A stretch of 64,000 bases of DNA from Leptofilum sp965223285 (GTDB taxonomy: Bacteria > Chloroflexota > Anaerolineae > Promineifilales > Promineifilaceae), in NCBI RefSeq assembly GCF_965223285.1, contig NZ_OZ244997.1:1426001-1490000 (forward strand), in the 5' to 3' direction. This document shows, one piece after another, positions 9,025-17,918 of the stretch. Position 1 is the stretch's first letter. Every line of letters starts with the position of its first letter. The notes below the pieces were generated by a model. The model was given only the letters and a program-made list of their open reading frames with translations, ran no database searches and was not told the origin of the DNA. The position numbers and the translations under genes were made by a program.

Positions 9025-10680
9025 ATGACAATTGAATTTACCGATTTAAACCTGCATCCGCAGCTGGTGCAGGCTGTAACTGAGCGCGGTTACACAACCC
9101 CAACCCCTATTCAAGAGGGCGTCATCCCCGTGATGCTGACTGGCAAAGATATGCTCGGTCAGGCGCAAACGGGTACTGGCAAAACGGCCGCTTTCGCTCT
9201 CCCCATTTTGCACAATTTAACCCCCGGTCTTGGTCACGTACAGGCCCTGGTTTTGGCTCCCACCCGTGAGCTTGGCTTGCAGGTGGCAGAGGCGATGGAG
9301 GCGTACGGTCGTCTCCGACAAATCACTGTCCTGGCTGTGTATGGCGGTACCGCTTACGGCCCCCAAATCGGCGCGCTGCGGCGTGGGGTTGATGTGGTAG
9401 TCGGCACCCCTGGCCGCCTGCTCGATTTGCTCAAAAGCAACAAGCTAGATTTGAGTCAGGTGCAAACCGTCGTGCTGGACGAGGCGGACGAGATGCTCAG
9501 CATGGGTTTCATCGAAGATATCGAAGCGATTTTGGAGGCGACGCCTGCTGAACGACAAACGGCACTCTTTTCCGCCACGTTGCCTCGCCAAATCCGCCAA
9601 CTGGCCGACAAATATATGAATGCCCCAGAAGCAATTAGTATTGAACGCTCCCAGCGCACAGTGGCAGCGATTGAGCAGCGTGCTTATTTGGTAAACGAGA
9701 AAGATAAGCTGGCTGCGCTGACGCGACTGTTTGAGGTGGAGCCAATTAGCAGCGCCCTGATTTTTGCCCGCACCCGCCTGGGAACGGCCGAACTGGCGAA
9801 CGAGTTGACCGTGCGCGGCTTTCCCGCAGAAGCGTTAAATGGCGATTTGAGCCAGCAGGCGCGTGAGCAGGTTCTGAACCGCTTTCGCAAGAACCAGATT
9901 AAAGTGCTGGTGGCCACCGACGTGGCGGCGCGCGGTTTGGATATTGACGATATTTCTCACGTGTTTAACTACGATTTGCCGCAGGATTCTGAAATTTATG
10001 TGCATCGTGTAGGTCGCACGGGACGCGCTGGGCGGACGGGCGTTGCCTTGTCGCTGGTGACACCGAAAGAGCAGTGGCGGCTGCGAAAAATCGAGCAGTA
10101 CACCAAGCAAAAGGTGGCCCGGGCGCAGTTACCAACCATTGACGATATCCAAAATCGGCGAGAGGCAGAACTGCTCGAGAAGATGGCGGTTTGGCTGCGT
10201 CGAGGCCGCTGCGCCCGCGAGCGGGAGCTGGTGACAGAATTGGCCCACGAAGGACACGATTTGCTGGAAATTGCGGCCGTGGCCCTCAAGTTAGCCCGCG
10301 CCGAAGAAAAGCAGCGTCCCATTGCCCGGATTAGTGAAGTGGTTGCAGAACCGCCTCGTCGGGGCAGAAAAGGGAAGTTTGGAAACGGCCGTCACAACAA
10401 AAAGCGCCGCCCAAGTGGCAGTAGCCAAAGCAAGCGGTCTCATGAGCGCGGCATGGTTCGGATGAGCCTCAGCGCAGGCAAGAGCCAGGGCCTGCGAGTG
10501 AACGATGTTGTTGGCACCATTGCCTTCCACGCCGATATTCCCGGCTCCACGATTGGGGCGATCCACATTCAGGATGAACACACTTTGGTGGATGTGCCAG
10601 AGCAGTTTGCCGAGCAGGTGTTGGCTAAAACGGGAAACTACCGCGTCCGCAAAAAGCACCTCAGCATCGAACGCGCTTAA
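9025..10680 (+). CDS. DEAD-box RNA helicase with DbpA-type RNA-binding C-terminus
   Basis: A 551-residue ATP-dependent RNA helicase of the DeaD/CshA group, acting on structured RNA in ribosome assembly, mRNA decay or cold adaptation. Visible motifs in order: TPIQEGVIP (Q motif), AQTGTGKT (I), PTREL (Ia), TPGRLLD (Ib), DEADEM (II), SATLP (III), ATDVAARGLDI (V) and HRVGRTGRAG (VI). A basic linker (about residues 445-475) leads to a C-terminal DbpA-like domain starting near VRMSLSAGKSQGLRVNDVVG, which binds RNA. The start ATG has TAGGAG about seven bases upstream. The gene is bracketed by two similar hairpin repeats, one in its leader and one directly after its stop. Confidence 0.93.
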   Translation: MTIEFTDLNLHPQLVQAVTERGYTTPTPIQEGVIPVMLTGKDMLGQAQTGTGKTAAFALPILHNLTPGLGHVQALVLAPTRELGLQVAEAMEAYGRLRQITVLAVYGGTAYGPQIGALRRGVDVVVGTPGRLLDLLKSNKLDLSQVQTVVLDEADEMLSMGFIEDIEAILEATPAERQTALFSATLPRQIRQLADKYMNAPEAISIERSQRTVAAIEQRAYLVNEKDKLAALTRLFEVEPISSALIFARTRLGTAELANELTVRGFPAEALNGDLSQQAREQVLNRFRKNQIKVLVATDVAARGLDIDDISHVFNYDLPQDSEIYVHRVGRTGRAGRTGVALSLVTPKEQWRLRKIEQYTKQKVARAQLPTIDDIQNRREAELLEKMAVWLRRGRCARERELVTELAHEGHDLLEIAAVALKLARAEEKQRPIARISEVVAEPPRRGRKGKFGNGRHNKKRRPSGSSQSKRSHERGMVRMSLSAGKSQGLRVNDVVGTIAFHADIPGSTIGAIHIQDEHTLVDVPEQFAEQVLAKTGNYRVRKKHLSIERA

Positions 10681-10755
10681 TTTTTTTGCCACAGAGATCA
10701 TAGAGGTTTTAGAGAGTTTGTTGTTTCTCTTTTTCCTCTGTGTGCTCTGTGGCTA
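10681..10755. repeat. CACAGAG-type hairpin repeat downstream of helicase gene
   Basis: Second copy of the repeat at 8938-9010. It starts with a T-run and GCCACAGAG directly after the helicase stop and ends GCTCTGTGGCTATC, again able to fold into a long hairpin. It also overlaps the 3' end of the convergent esterase gene. It may act as a terminator between the two convergent genes. Confidence 0.6.
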
Positions 10756-11553
10756 TCTTCTTAGTAAAAAGGTGAGGGGGATGTGGACACGTGCACGCCA
10801 GGCGGGTTCATTGTGTTCTGCGCCCTCAAATCGACGGGTTATCCAATCATGCTCGGGTTGGTAGCCGTGTTGCGCCATTAACGCATCGACTGGTTTTTGC
10901 AGCGGTTCGTACTGGGCATCTAGCGTGACCGTACCATAATCAAAGTAGATTTTGTGCTGGCCAGGTGGGGGCAGCGCATCTTCCAAATACGGCAATATGA
11001 TGCCTTTCACAGTGGGCCAATGGGTGGAAAGGCAGCCCGCACCGGCAAACATCTCTGGGTATTCACAAACTGCATAAAGCGAAATCAACCCGCCCATGCT
11101 AGACCCCATGATAAATGTTTCTTCACGTGCCGGCTGGGTACGGTACGTGTTATCAATGAATGGCTTTAGCTCTTCGATTAGAAAGCGCAGATAGCTGTCT
11201 GAGCGGATGGGTACTGCAAAGAATGATCGGAATTTCTGCCACAGATTTTTAGCGTTTGAGTAGGTTAACGGCCGTTCCGGACAATACTCCTCCCACCGAT
11301 TCTTGTGATTAAAGATGCCCACAATAATCGTTGGACGCACTTCATTTGATGCGATTAATGTCGCCAACGCTTCAGCGACATCCCACGTTTGCCCATCGGT
11401 TGCTGTCTCCGGACTGAATAGATTTTGCCCATCGTGCATGTACAGCACGCTGTACCTTAAATTTGGCTGCTGCTCATAATTGTCTGGTAGCCAAACATGC
11501 ACATGCCGCGCCGGAATGAATTGTGAGGAGAAGTTGTCGTGGTGGATGAGCAT
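10753..11553 (-). CDS. Esterase D / BesA-like alpha/beta hydrolase
   Basis: A 266-residue alpha/beta hydrolase of the putative-esterase family (PF00756), which includes esterase D, enterochelin esterase and the ferri-bacillibactin esterase BesA. The nucleophile elbow is GSSMGG (Ser near residue 150). The early motif VLYMHDGQNLF is typical of the family, and the histidine in EGAEHNE near the C-terminus would complete the triad. No signal peptide or membrane segment is visible, so it should be cytoplasmic. The substrate cannot be inferred. It is convergent with the helicase gene, and its 3' end overlaps the hairpin repeat there. Confidence 0.8.
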   Translation of the reverse strand: MLIHHDNFSSQFIPARHVHVWLPDNYEQQPNLRYSVLYMHDGQNLFSPETATDGQTWDVAEALATLIASNEVRPTIIVGIFNHKNRWEEYCPERPLTYSNAKNLWQKFRSFFAVPIRSDSYLRFLIEELKPFIDNTYRTQPAREETFIMGSSMGGLISLYAVCEYPEMFAGAGCLSTHWPTVKGIILPYLEDALPPPGQHKIYFDYGTVTLDAQYEPLQKPVDALMAQHGYQPEHDWITRRFEGAEHNEPAWRARVHIPLTFLLRR

Positions 11554-11582
11554 GGTTCAGTAATGGGTTGGCCGTTTGCTGT

Positions 11583-11978
11583 TTACGACAGGGCGGCGGC
11601 GACGCGCTTTAGTCGCTCTTCTGCATCACAGGCAATGGCTTCCAGGTCTGGATGCTCAACTACGCCAAGCATTTGCTGGGGGTTGATGATGCTGATGTGA
11701 ATACGGCCGTCTTTTTCTTGGGCCACCGTCACATTACAAGGCAACAACAGGCCGACCTCTGGGACAAGGCTCAATGCTTTGTGGGCCAGGGTAGGGTTGC
11801 AGGTACCCAAGATTTTGTACGGCCGAAAATCAACATCTAGCTTCTTCTTCAATGTCGCTTTCACATCAATTTCTGTGAGAACGCCAAACCCTTCTTTTTG
11901 TAATTCAGCAGTAACGGCCGTAATAGCCTCGTCGTAAGAACTGTTCAGATAAACGTCAAATCCAAGTGATGGTTGCAT
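11583..11978 (-). CDS. DUF302 domain protein
   Basis: A 131-residue protein of the DUF302 family. It has the characteristic pattern SSYDEAITAVTAELQKEGFG near the N-terminus, then ILGTCNPTLAHKAL and a LLLPCNVTV strand holding a conserved cysteine. The family is widespread and often found near redox or sulfur-metabolism genes, but its biochemical role is unsettled. It appears monocistronic or weakly linked to the esterase gene 29 bases downstream in the same orientation. Two ACGGCCGT elements lie within it. Confidence 0.85.
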   Translation of the reverse strand: MQPSLGFDVYLNSSYDEAITAVTAELQKEGFGVLTEIDVKATLKKKLDVDFRPYKILGTCNPTLAHKALSLVPEVGLLLPCNVTVAQEKDGRIHISIINPQQMLGVVEHPDLEAIACDAEERLKRVAAALS

Positions 11979-12079
11979 GGTAACTCCCTAAAAATGTTGC
12001 CGAGCATGTTCGGCAAACGGTTTTGTTTAACTTTGCTTAAATTTTACGATCGAATGAAGCTGGGGTAAAGAGGCGTGGC

Positions 12080-12115
12080 GAGACCTGACTTGATTAAAAG
12101 AAACAGACAGGTCTC
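12080..12115. terminator. Possible dnaA terminator hairpin
   Basis: Eight-base arms GAGACCTG and CAGGTCTC face each other about 20 bases apart just beyond the dnaA stop. There is no convincing U-run on the dnaA side, so the assignment is tentative. Confidence 0.3.
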
Positions 12116-12126
12116 AGGCAATCTTT

Positions 12127-13524
12127 TTAGGCAACTGGTGCGCCATACATAGATGACTTAATTTCCATGCAGTCGCGGCGAATTTGGGAATCCGCATCAA
12201 TAAGGGTGGCGATTTTTTCATAGCCATAAAGCACAGTTGTGTGGTCACGATTGCCTAATTTTTCACCGATTTGTGGGAGGGAAGCGTTGGTTTCTGTCCG
12301 GGCCAGGTACATGGCCATTTGGCGGGGGTAGGCAATGGTTTTCTTGCGGCTGGAGCCGACTAAATCATCGTTGGTAACATTGTAATATTTGCAGACGGCT
12401 TCAAACACGCGCTCAACTGTCAGCTTCTCTGGGCGATGCATCAGATCAGCCAGGGCCATATTTACGAGGTCCATATTGACTTTGCCGCCAGAGAGATGAG
12501 CATAAGCCATCACTTTGTTAAAGGCACCTTCCAGTTCACGAATGCTGTGACGCACCTGCTGGGCAATAAAGTCCATTAGCTCGTCAGGGACGGCCAGGCC
12601 GTTGGCTTCTGCCTTGGTTTGCAAAATGGCCTTGCGGGTTTCGATATCTGGCATCTGGATGTCGGCCATGAGTCCCCACTCAAAGCGGGATTGCAGCCGC
12701 TCTTCCAATGTGGCCATCGCTTTCGGCGCGCGGTCGCTGGAGATAACTACCTGCTTGCCCTGGCTGTGTAGCTCGTTGAAGGTGTGGAATAGCTCTTCTT
12801 GGGTGCTTTCTTTGCCAGCGATGAATTGGATGTCGTCGATAAGCAGCACGTCAGGCGTGCGGTATCGCTCGCGGAACTGTTCCATCTGTTTGGTGCGGAT
12901 TGATTGCACTAGATCGTTGGTAAATGTTTCCGAGGGGATGTAGCAAACGGAAAGACCTTCTTGCTGGCATTTGTGGCCGATGGCGTGCAGAAGATGCGTT
13001 TTGCCCAGCCCCACGCCGCCATAAATAAAGAGCGGATTGTAGGTTTGGCCAGGATGTTCAGCGACGGAGAGGGCGGCGGCATGCGCCAGACGATTACTGG
13101 AGCCAACCACGAAGTTGCTAAAAGTGAAGCGGCGGGTGAGGCTGTTGCCATTCGTAGAGGGTGAGGCTTTGGGAATTTTTACGGCCGTTTCTTCCACAAC
13201 AGCCCCATTCAACATAACAGAAGAATCCTCTCCAACAGCTTCACGAACAATGTCCTGGGGAATTTCATCTGTCCAAACCACAAATTGAATTTCGACAGGA
13301 GCATCAACAATGGCAGAGAGCGTGCGGAGGATGGTGTCGTGCAACCGGTTTTCTAGCCAATCTTTGGCGTAGGCATTGCGAACACCAACAACATAAACGT
13401 CGTTCGTGTGGCGCAACAAGCAAGTATCCTTCAGCCAAGTGTTGAAGGTTGCTTTGGTCATCTGGAGTTCTAGTTCGCCCAGGGTTGCTTTCCACGCATT
13501 CTCAGGAATCATAATTTGCACCAT
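12127..13524 (-). CDS. dnaA: Chromosomal replication initiator DnaA
   Basis: DnaA, the AAA+ initiator that binds DnaA boxes and opens the replication origin. Domain I is at the N-terminus (starting MVQIMIPENAWKATLGELE). The AAA+ core has Walker A GGVGLGKTHLL and Walker B LLIDDIQFI. Domain IV carries the DNA-binding signature NRDHTTVLYGYEKI near the C-terminus. I chose the ATG at 13524; ATG at 13512 is also possible, and the frame runs on to an alternative start at 13602 without family support. At 465 residues the length is normal. The usual neighbours dnaN and recF are absent, as happens in some phyla. The region upstream is AT-rich, but I see no clear cluster of DnaA boxes. Confidence 0.95.
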   Translation of the reverse strand: MVQIMIPENAWKATLGELELQMTKATFNTWLKDTCLLRHTNDVYVVGVRNAYAKDWLENRLHDTILRTLSAIVDAPVEIQFVVWTDEIPQDIVREAVGEDSSVMLNGAVVEETAVKIPKASPSTNGNSLTRRFTFSNFVVGSSNRLAHAAALSVAEHPGQTYNPLFIYGGVGLGKTHLLHAIGHKCQQEGLSVCYIPSETFTNDLVQSIRTKQMEQFRERYRTPDVLLIDDIQFIAGKESTQEELFHTFNELHSQGKQVVISSDRAPKAMATLEERLQSRFEWGLMADIQMPDIETRKAILQTKAEANGLAVPDELMDFIAQQVRHSIRELEGAFNKVMAYAHLSGGKVNMDLVNMALADLMHRPEKLTVERVFEAVCKYYNVTNDDLVGSSRKKTIAYPRQMAMYLARTETNASLPQIGEKLGNRDHTTVLYGYEKIATLIDADSQIRRDCMEIKSSMYGAPVA

Positions 13525-14092
13525 ACGGAAGTTAACCACGCCAATTTTGCGATCAACAGGCGTGCGAACAGAAACGACCGTACGCCTAAGCCAACAGATC
13601 AATTGCGGGAAAAATATAAATGGCCGCTAGACACAGTTCGTGGGTTTCCTGGATGTCCCTCTACCCAAAATTGCTTTTGACACCTGCTTTTTTGTCCTTT
13701 AGTTGGCTCCTCATTTTCATGGGACAAAAAAACAATTGATGGTCCCTCTCGACCTCAATTTTGTGTCAGTTTTGCTATGCAGATTATTGTGCAACGGCAT
13801 AATCATTCTAACAGATGGATAGCTGTGATGCAATGGAAATTTGCAAATTTTCCCTTAAAAGCTTGGAGATTTTTAGACTTCGGAAACCTTAAAAATTGTT
13901 TTTTTTAAGGTTAGCACCTTGACAATCGCACCACTAACCAAGATATACCGGAACAAAAGTTGGCAACCCCATATATATGGGATTTACCTATTCGAATTCC
14001 TTGCGTTTTCCCATATTTTGCACCGAAGATGGCAAGAAGTTGACCCAAAATCTTGTGCAGAAAATGTTTTTTGTGCATTAGTTATGGAATAT
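13525..14092. other. AT-rich gene-free region between dnaA and the rdh operon
   Basis: About 570 bases without a credible gene. It contains a perfect 11-base-arm hairpin at 13885-13912, a perfect 14-base palindrome CCCATATATATGGG near 13970, several A/T runs, and no ACGGCCGT element. The position upstream of dnaA and the AT richness would suit an origin. However, only poor matches to the DnaA box TTATNCACA were found, for example near 14055 and 14075 on the minus strand, so I do not call oriC. The dnaA promoter must lie here. Confidence 0.5.
13885..13912. terminator. Hairpin with A/T tracts, candidate terminator
   Basis: Perfect inverted repeat AACCTTAAAAA / TTTTTAAGGTT with a six-base loop. 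The long T-tract sits inside the hairpin rather than after it. It lies about 180 bases beyond the apbE stop and could end the leftward rdh operon transcript. Confidence 0.35.
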
Positions 14093-15097
14093 TTATATTG
14101 AACTGTTGATTGAGAAAATCTGCTTCATCTCTTTTGTGACTAAATAGGCTTTAACAAGAGACAGTTGGTTTATTAGTTCTAAACCTTCTTTAGAGCCTAG
14201 CACGGCAACGGCCGTTGCCAACCCGTCCGCTAACATGGCCGAAGGCGCAGTAATCGTCACGCTTGCCAGTTCTGGTGCCGAGTAGCCAGTGCGTGGATCG
14301 ATGATGTGGTGTTGGCTCAATTCAGCCGTAAATGGCTGCATGTAATCTCCAGAGGTGGCGGCTGCCTGATTGCGTAAGCCAATAACTGTCATGTTGGCTT
14401 CAGCTTGCGGTCGCGGTGGTTGCAAGCCAATCCGCCACGGTTGGTTGTTGTCTTTCGCGCCTAAAGCCATTAAGTCGCCGCCAGCTTCAACCATCACGTT
14501 TTTGAAGCCATGTTTGCGCAAAACGGCCGTTCCTGCGTCCACAATGTACCCCTTGCCAATACCATCCAGCGTGATGCTCATGCCGGGTTTGGCAAAGTGG
14601 ATATTTTTGCCTTCAATGATGATGTTTTTGTAGTTGACGAGTTGTTGGGTAGTGTAAACGGCCGTTTCCGTTGGCATCTCCCCCTGAGCATGATTTGCTT
14701 GATACAAATCCACCAGCGGCTTAATTGTGATGTCAAAGGCACCACTTGAAATACCGCTGATTTGCTGTGCTTGCGCGGTAACGTCTAACAATGGTTGGCT
14801 GGCGTTTTGCAGCGCACCTTCCCGGTTCAGTATTGACAATTCGCTGTCTGGGCGATGACAACTGAGGATAGTTTCGAGGTGTGCCATGTGATCGAGGGTG
14901 GCGGAAACGGCCGTTTTTGCGATGCTTTCATCCTCACCAATTACCGTCAAATTGACGACCGTCCCCATCAATACACGACTTTCAGCAATCTCTATGAGTG
15001 GAGAATTTTGCCCGCTGAATCCTAATTTCCAGGCGGCACCAGCAGCAGCACTAACGCCAATCATCTTGATAATTTGCCTTCGTGAATAGAGGGTCAT
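14093..15097 (-). CDS. apbE: FAD:protein FMN transferase ApbE
   Basis: ApbE/Ftp attaches FMN covalently to a Thr/Ser of partner flavoproteins, using FAD as donor, outside the cytoplasmic membrane. The N-terminus SRRQIIKMIG is twin-arginine-like and followed by a hydrophobic stretch. Family motifs seen are MGTVVNLTVIG, GAFDITIKPLVDLY, DGIGKGYIVD, AGGDLMALG and the ATSGDYMQ / HHIIDPRTG block; the C-terminal SAMLADGLATA is also typical. At 334 residues the length is normal. The start codon overlaps the stop of the upstream gene by four bases (ATGA). That gene encodes an FMN-binding ferredoxin with a flavinylation motif, so this is very probably its dedicated flavinyltransferase. Confidence 0.92.
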   Translation of the reverse strand: MTLYSRRQIIKMIGVSAAAGAAWKLGFSGQNSPLIEIAESRVLMGTVVNLTVIGEDESIAKTAVSATLDHMAHLETILSCHRPDSELSILNREGALQNASQPLLDVTAQAQQISGISSGAFDITIKPLVDLYQANHAQGEMPTETAVYTTQQLVNYKNIIIEGKNIHFAKPGMSITLDGIGKGYIVDAGTAVLRKHGFKNVMVEAGGDLMALGAKDNNQPWRIGLQPPRPQAEANMTVIGLRNQAAATSGDYMQPFTAELSQHHIIDPRTGYSAPELASVTITAPSAMLADGLATAVAVLGSKEGLELINQLSLVKAYLVTKEMKQIFSINSSI

Positions 15098-16320
15098 GAC
15101 GCTGCGGCCCCCTTTCTTGCGTTTTTAACAAAATCCATTGTCCAGCCACGCACAAGACGAATAATGTCATAAACCGGGTCTAGTGGGCAAAGGAAATTGC
15201 ACCACGGCCGTTTTACAAACAGCGACATGACCAAAATGATGCCTAGCAACCCAAACATGATGGTTGAGCCGGTGAAGCTGAAGAGCGTGCCGAACACTTC
15301 ATAACTGGAAAGCCCCGGATTGCGGAACAGCAGCGCAATCACAATAGCCCCCCAGGCTAACCCGCGCTGCAACCAAAGGAAAAATCGGCGATATTTACGG
15401 GGGCCGCTGATTTTTGCGCCACCAATTGCGCCCATGCACTCTTGCGCCGCGCCAAATGGGCAGAACCATGAACAATAAGCGTTTTTGTTGTCCACGGTAA
15501 GCACAAAGAAAATGCCGCCCAGCAGGAAGTACCAATACAAATTGGTCTGCCACTGCGGCCAAAAGCCGAGCAAGAAGGTGTTGATTTTGGAAATCGTCAG
15601 TGGCAAATTGAACCAAAAACCAAGCACAACCAAACCGGTGATGAGCATCGCCCACCGTGCTTGTTTCTTGTACTTGAATTTGCGTTGATGGGCAAAATAG
15701 CCAACGATATATAAAGCCAAAACAGTAATTTCTGGAATGCCAAACACAATTTTCGTTGGTGGTGGTGCTTCGACTGCCAACCCAAGCTGTTGCCCCGCGA
15801 CAATTTGGGAACCGTTCAAGGTTGCATTTGCCAATGCACTCACCGTATAAGTTGCCCCAGTGATGCCGTCCAAATCCTCTCCAATTTGGAATGGGTCATC
15901 GTACGGTTTGGCCAATAGCTGGTCGATGAAGTTAGCGTCCATGACACGCTTGAAATAGGATGGGGTTTCAACATGGTCGGAAACGGCCGTTCCCACCACA
16001 TTTCCTGCCAAATCTACCCCAACGGCGACGACCATCGGCCCGCCGTAACCAACAGCTTCACCAAGCGTCACGTAGCCAATCAGTTCTTCTTCCGATTGAT
16101 TCGTGTAGGCTGCGAAGGTGTCGTTGCCTAAGTTCTCAAAGCGGTCTGCCGTTGGCATGGCCGCTTCAATAGCAGGCATTGTATCGTTGGCCTCCAGCGT
16201 TGCGCCCACAAACCAGGCAATGACGATTGTGACAATAGCGGCAATCGCTAGCCATCGTTCCCATCGCTTTGTTCTATCTCGTTTACTCATTTTGAGTTTG
16301 ATGGGTTTGGTCTTGCTCAA
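15094..16320 (-). CDS. PceC/RdhC-like membrane FMN-binding ferredoxin
   Basis: A 408-residue membrane flavoprotein of the NosR/PceC type. After an N-terminal helix comes an extracytoplasmic FMN-binding domain with the flavinylation motif DGITGATYT (about residues 150-158), where ApbE would link FMN to a Thr. About six membrane helices follow, with two CX3CP motifs, CSWFCPFG and CNFLCPLD, facing the cytoplasm. This layout matches PceC/RdhC of reductive dehalogenase operons and is shared by NosR/NirI. In PceC the flavin is thought to help shuttle electrons from the quinone pool to the dehalogenase. Here it sits in the same transcript as rdhA/rdhB and directly before apbE, which strongly supports that role. 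Confidence 0.85.
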   Translation of the reverse strand: MSKTKPIKLKMSKRDRTKRWERWLAIAAIVTIVIAWFVGATLEANDTMPAIEAAMPTADRFENLGNDTFAAYTNQSEEELIGYVTLGEAVGYGGPMVVAVGVDLAGNVVGTAVSDHVETPSYFKRVMDANFIDQLLAKPYDDPFQIGEDLDGITGATYTVSALANATLNGSQIVAGQQLGLAVEAPPPTKIVFGIPEITVLALYIVGYFAHQRKFKYKKQARWAMLITGLVVLGFWFNLPLTISKINTFLLGFWPQWQTNLYWYFLLGGIFFVLTVDNKNAYCSWFCPFGAAQECMGAIGGAKISGPRKYRRFFLWLQRGLAWGAIVIALLFRNPGLSSYEVFGTLFSFTGSTIMFGLLGIILVMSLFVKRPWCNFLCPLDPVYDIIRLVRGWTMDFVKNARKGAAAS

Positions 16321-16344
16321 TGTTTGCTCCTCTCCCCGATTACC

Positions 16345-16575
16345 TTATTCAATTGGAGCAGAAAAAATGTCCTCGCGTTCCTCTGCGGTTAAGGTGGGGC
16401 GAGGTGTTGGTTCTGCTTGTTGCTGAATCGTCGTGATGGTTGTTTGATTTTGCGCTTCGAGTTCATTGGTTAGATTGTTGGTCATCTCAACCAATATGAA
16501 CCCAACGCACACAACAATGAGAACAATCAAAATAATGTCTGTGATTTGTTTTCTATTGCTTTTTGCCTGTGTCAT
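16345..16575 (-). CDS. Small single-helix membrane protein
   Basis: A 76-residue protein starting MTQAKSNRKQITDIILIVLI, with one membrane helix followed by a polar tail rich in Gln/Thr (about 45 residues, probably outside). The ATG overlaps the stop of the TPR gene by four bases (ATGA), and the next gene, PceC-like, begins 24 bases later. An upstream in-frame start would overlap the TPR gene far more and is unlikely. No family is recognised. By position it may be an accessory or anchor subunit of the dehalogenase electron-transfer chain. Confidence 0.65.
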   Translation of the reverse strand: MTQAKSNRKQITDIILIVLIVVCVGFILVEMTNNLTNELEAQNQTTITTIQQQAEPTPRPTLTAEEREDIFSAPIE

Positions 16576-17918
16576 ACGTGTTGTCCAGTTAGGGCTAGCT
16601 CGGCCAAGAAACTGCGTGCTTTGTTTGCTTGCTCGGTGAGATTGGCGCGAGTGTAGACGGAAACGGCCGTTTCGCACAACCTTTTTGCCTTCTCAATCTC
16701 ACCTTTTTCGTCAAATGCCATTGCCAGCATCACCAACTGCTCACCTTCCAAGTCGGGCAGCTCATGCGTGCGTGCTAACGCAATCGCTTCTTCATGATGC
16801 TGAATTGCTTCATCCGTGCGATTTAGTTCGGCCAGAACGACACCAACCCTGCCCAGCAAATGTGCCATATCAGTCATGCGCTGCATTCTAACTGCGACCG
16901 CAAGTGCATCTTTGTAACTGGCCAACGATTGCTCTAGCTCATTCGTTACCATGTACGATTCGCCAAGACCCAGCAAAAAATCAATTTCCAGCTTGCGATT
17001 CTTGTCAGTACGCGCCTTTTCAATAGCTTCTGAAGTTGCATTCCGCGCTTCAGTCAGTTTGTTCAGCCGGTAATTTGTCGAAATGAGATGTTTGTAAAAG
17101 TGGTAAATAATTTCATCATTACTTTCTTGAGCCAGTGAAACACCTTGTTGCGCATAGATGACGACATTTGCTAAGTCGTTCATTTTCGAATGTACATTCA
17201 CAAGATGCCGATACGCCTGTAACTCTGCGCTTGAGTTGCCCACTTCATGCACGAATGCAGCTACATCGCTGAAAATTTGGCTGGCTTCTTGTAGATGCCC
17301 TTTCCACTCTAAAATCGTGCCAATGTTGCCGTGAAAACCAATCTCTGCTTGCCGATCTCCAACTTCATGGGCTAATTGGCGGGCTTGCCTGAAATAAGCT
17401 TCTGCTTTATCAGCCGACGCAATGGTCATGCAGTAGTTGCCCATTGCGCCAACAGCATTCATTTGCCGCCGCTTGTCGCCAATCTTTTTGGCAATTTCCA
17501 AGGCTTCATTTAGCTTTTTGTTGGCGATGACCTCTTCTCCCGAATCGATCAGAATCTGGCCTTGCGTCGCCAAGGCATCGCATTGGACTTCTTCATCTTC
17601 TTTTGTGACGGCCAGCTTTTCAATGTTTTGGGCTGTTTCAAAGGCTTGCGGGAACTGTTCTGTAGCCTGGTATGCCGTCGTTTGGATGGCCAGACAATGG
17701 ACCTGCAATTTAAAATCATCTAGCTGTTTGAAGATACGTTCAACTTCCTTAAAGCTTCTTCGCCCTTCGCTGAACTTGTTCACCTGGAAGAGTGCATATC
17801 CTAGGTTGGCCGCTGCAACCGCAATATTGTGCGGATCGTCGCCTGCACGCGCCTCGGCCATCTCTTTTCGCGCCTGCGTTAGCAGTAGACTTGCTGTTTT
17901 GCGGTTTATTTCACTCAT
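16572..17918 (-). CDS. TPR-repeat protein in the reductive dehalogenase operon
   Basis: A 448-residue all-helical protein made of tetratricopeptide-like repeats of about 34-40 residues (for example ANLGYALFQVNKFSEGRRSF, then GNIGTILEWKGHLQEASQIF and GRVGVVLAELNRTDEAIQHH). There is no signal peptide or membrane segment, so it is cytoplasmic. TPR proteins mediate protein-protein contacts; here a chaperone or assembly role for the dehalogenase or its partners is inference from context. Its start overlaps the stop of the preceding SRPBCC gene, and its stop overlaps the start of the next gene, both as ATGA, indicating tight translational coupling. Confidence 0.8.
   Translation of the reverse strand: MSEINRKTASLLLTQARKEMAEARAGDDPHNIAVAAANLGYALFQVNKFSEGRRSFKEVERIFKQLDDFKLQVHCLAIQTTAYQATEQFPQAFETAQNIEKLAVTKEDEEVQCDALATQGQILIDSGEEVIANKKLNEALEIAKKIGDKRRQMNAVGAMGNYCMTIASADKAEAYFRQARQLAHEVGDRQAEIGFHGNIGTILEWKGHLQEASQIFSDVAAFVHEVGNSSAELQAYRHLVNVHSKMNDLANVVIYAQQGVSLAQESNDEIIYHFYKHLISTNYRLNKLTEARNATSEAIEKARTDKNRKLEIDFLLGLGESYMVTNELEQSLASYKDALAVAVRMQRMTDMAHLLGRVGVVLAELNRTDEAIQHHEEAIALARTHELPDLEGEQLVMLAMAFDEKGEIEKAKRLCETAVSVYTRANLTEQANKARSFLAELALTGQHV

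Noticed and set aside
13525..14092. Possible oriC upstream of dnaA
   Set aside because: AT-rich and next to dnaA, but only one- or two-mismatch DnaA boxes were found and no iteron or cluster. GC skew could not be computed.
13919..14101. 60-codon plus-strand frame in the AT-rich gap
   Set aside because: No ribosome-binding site, no recognisable protein, and it lies over a palindrome; treated as chance.
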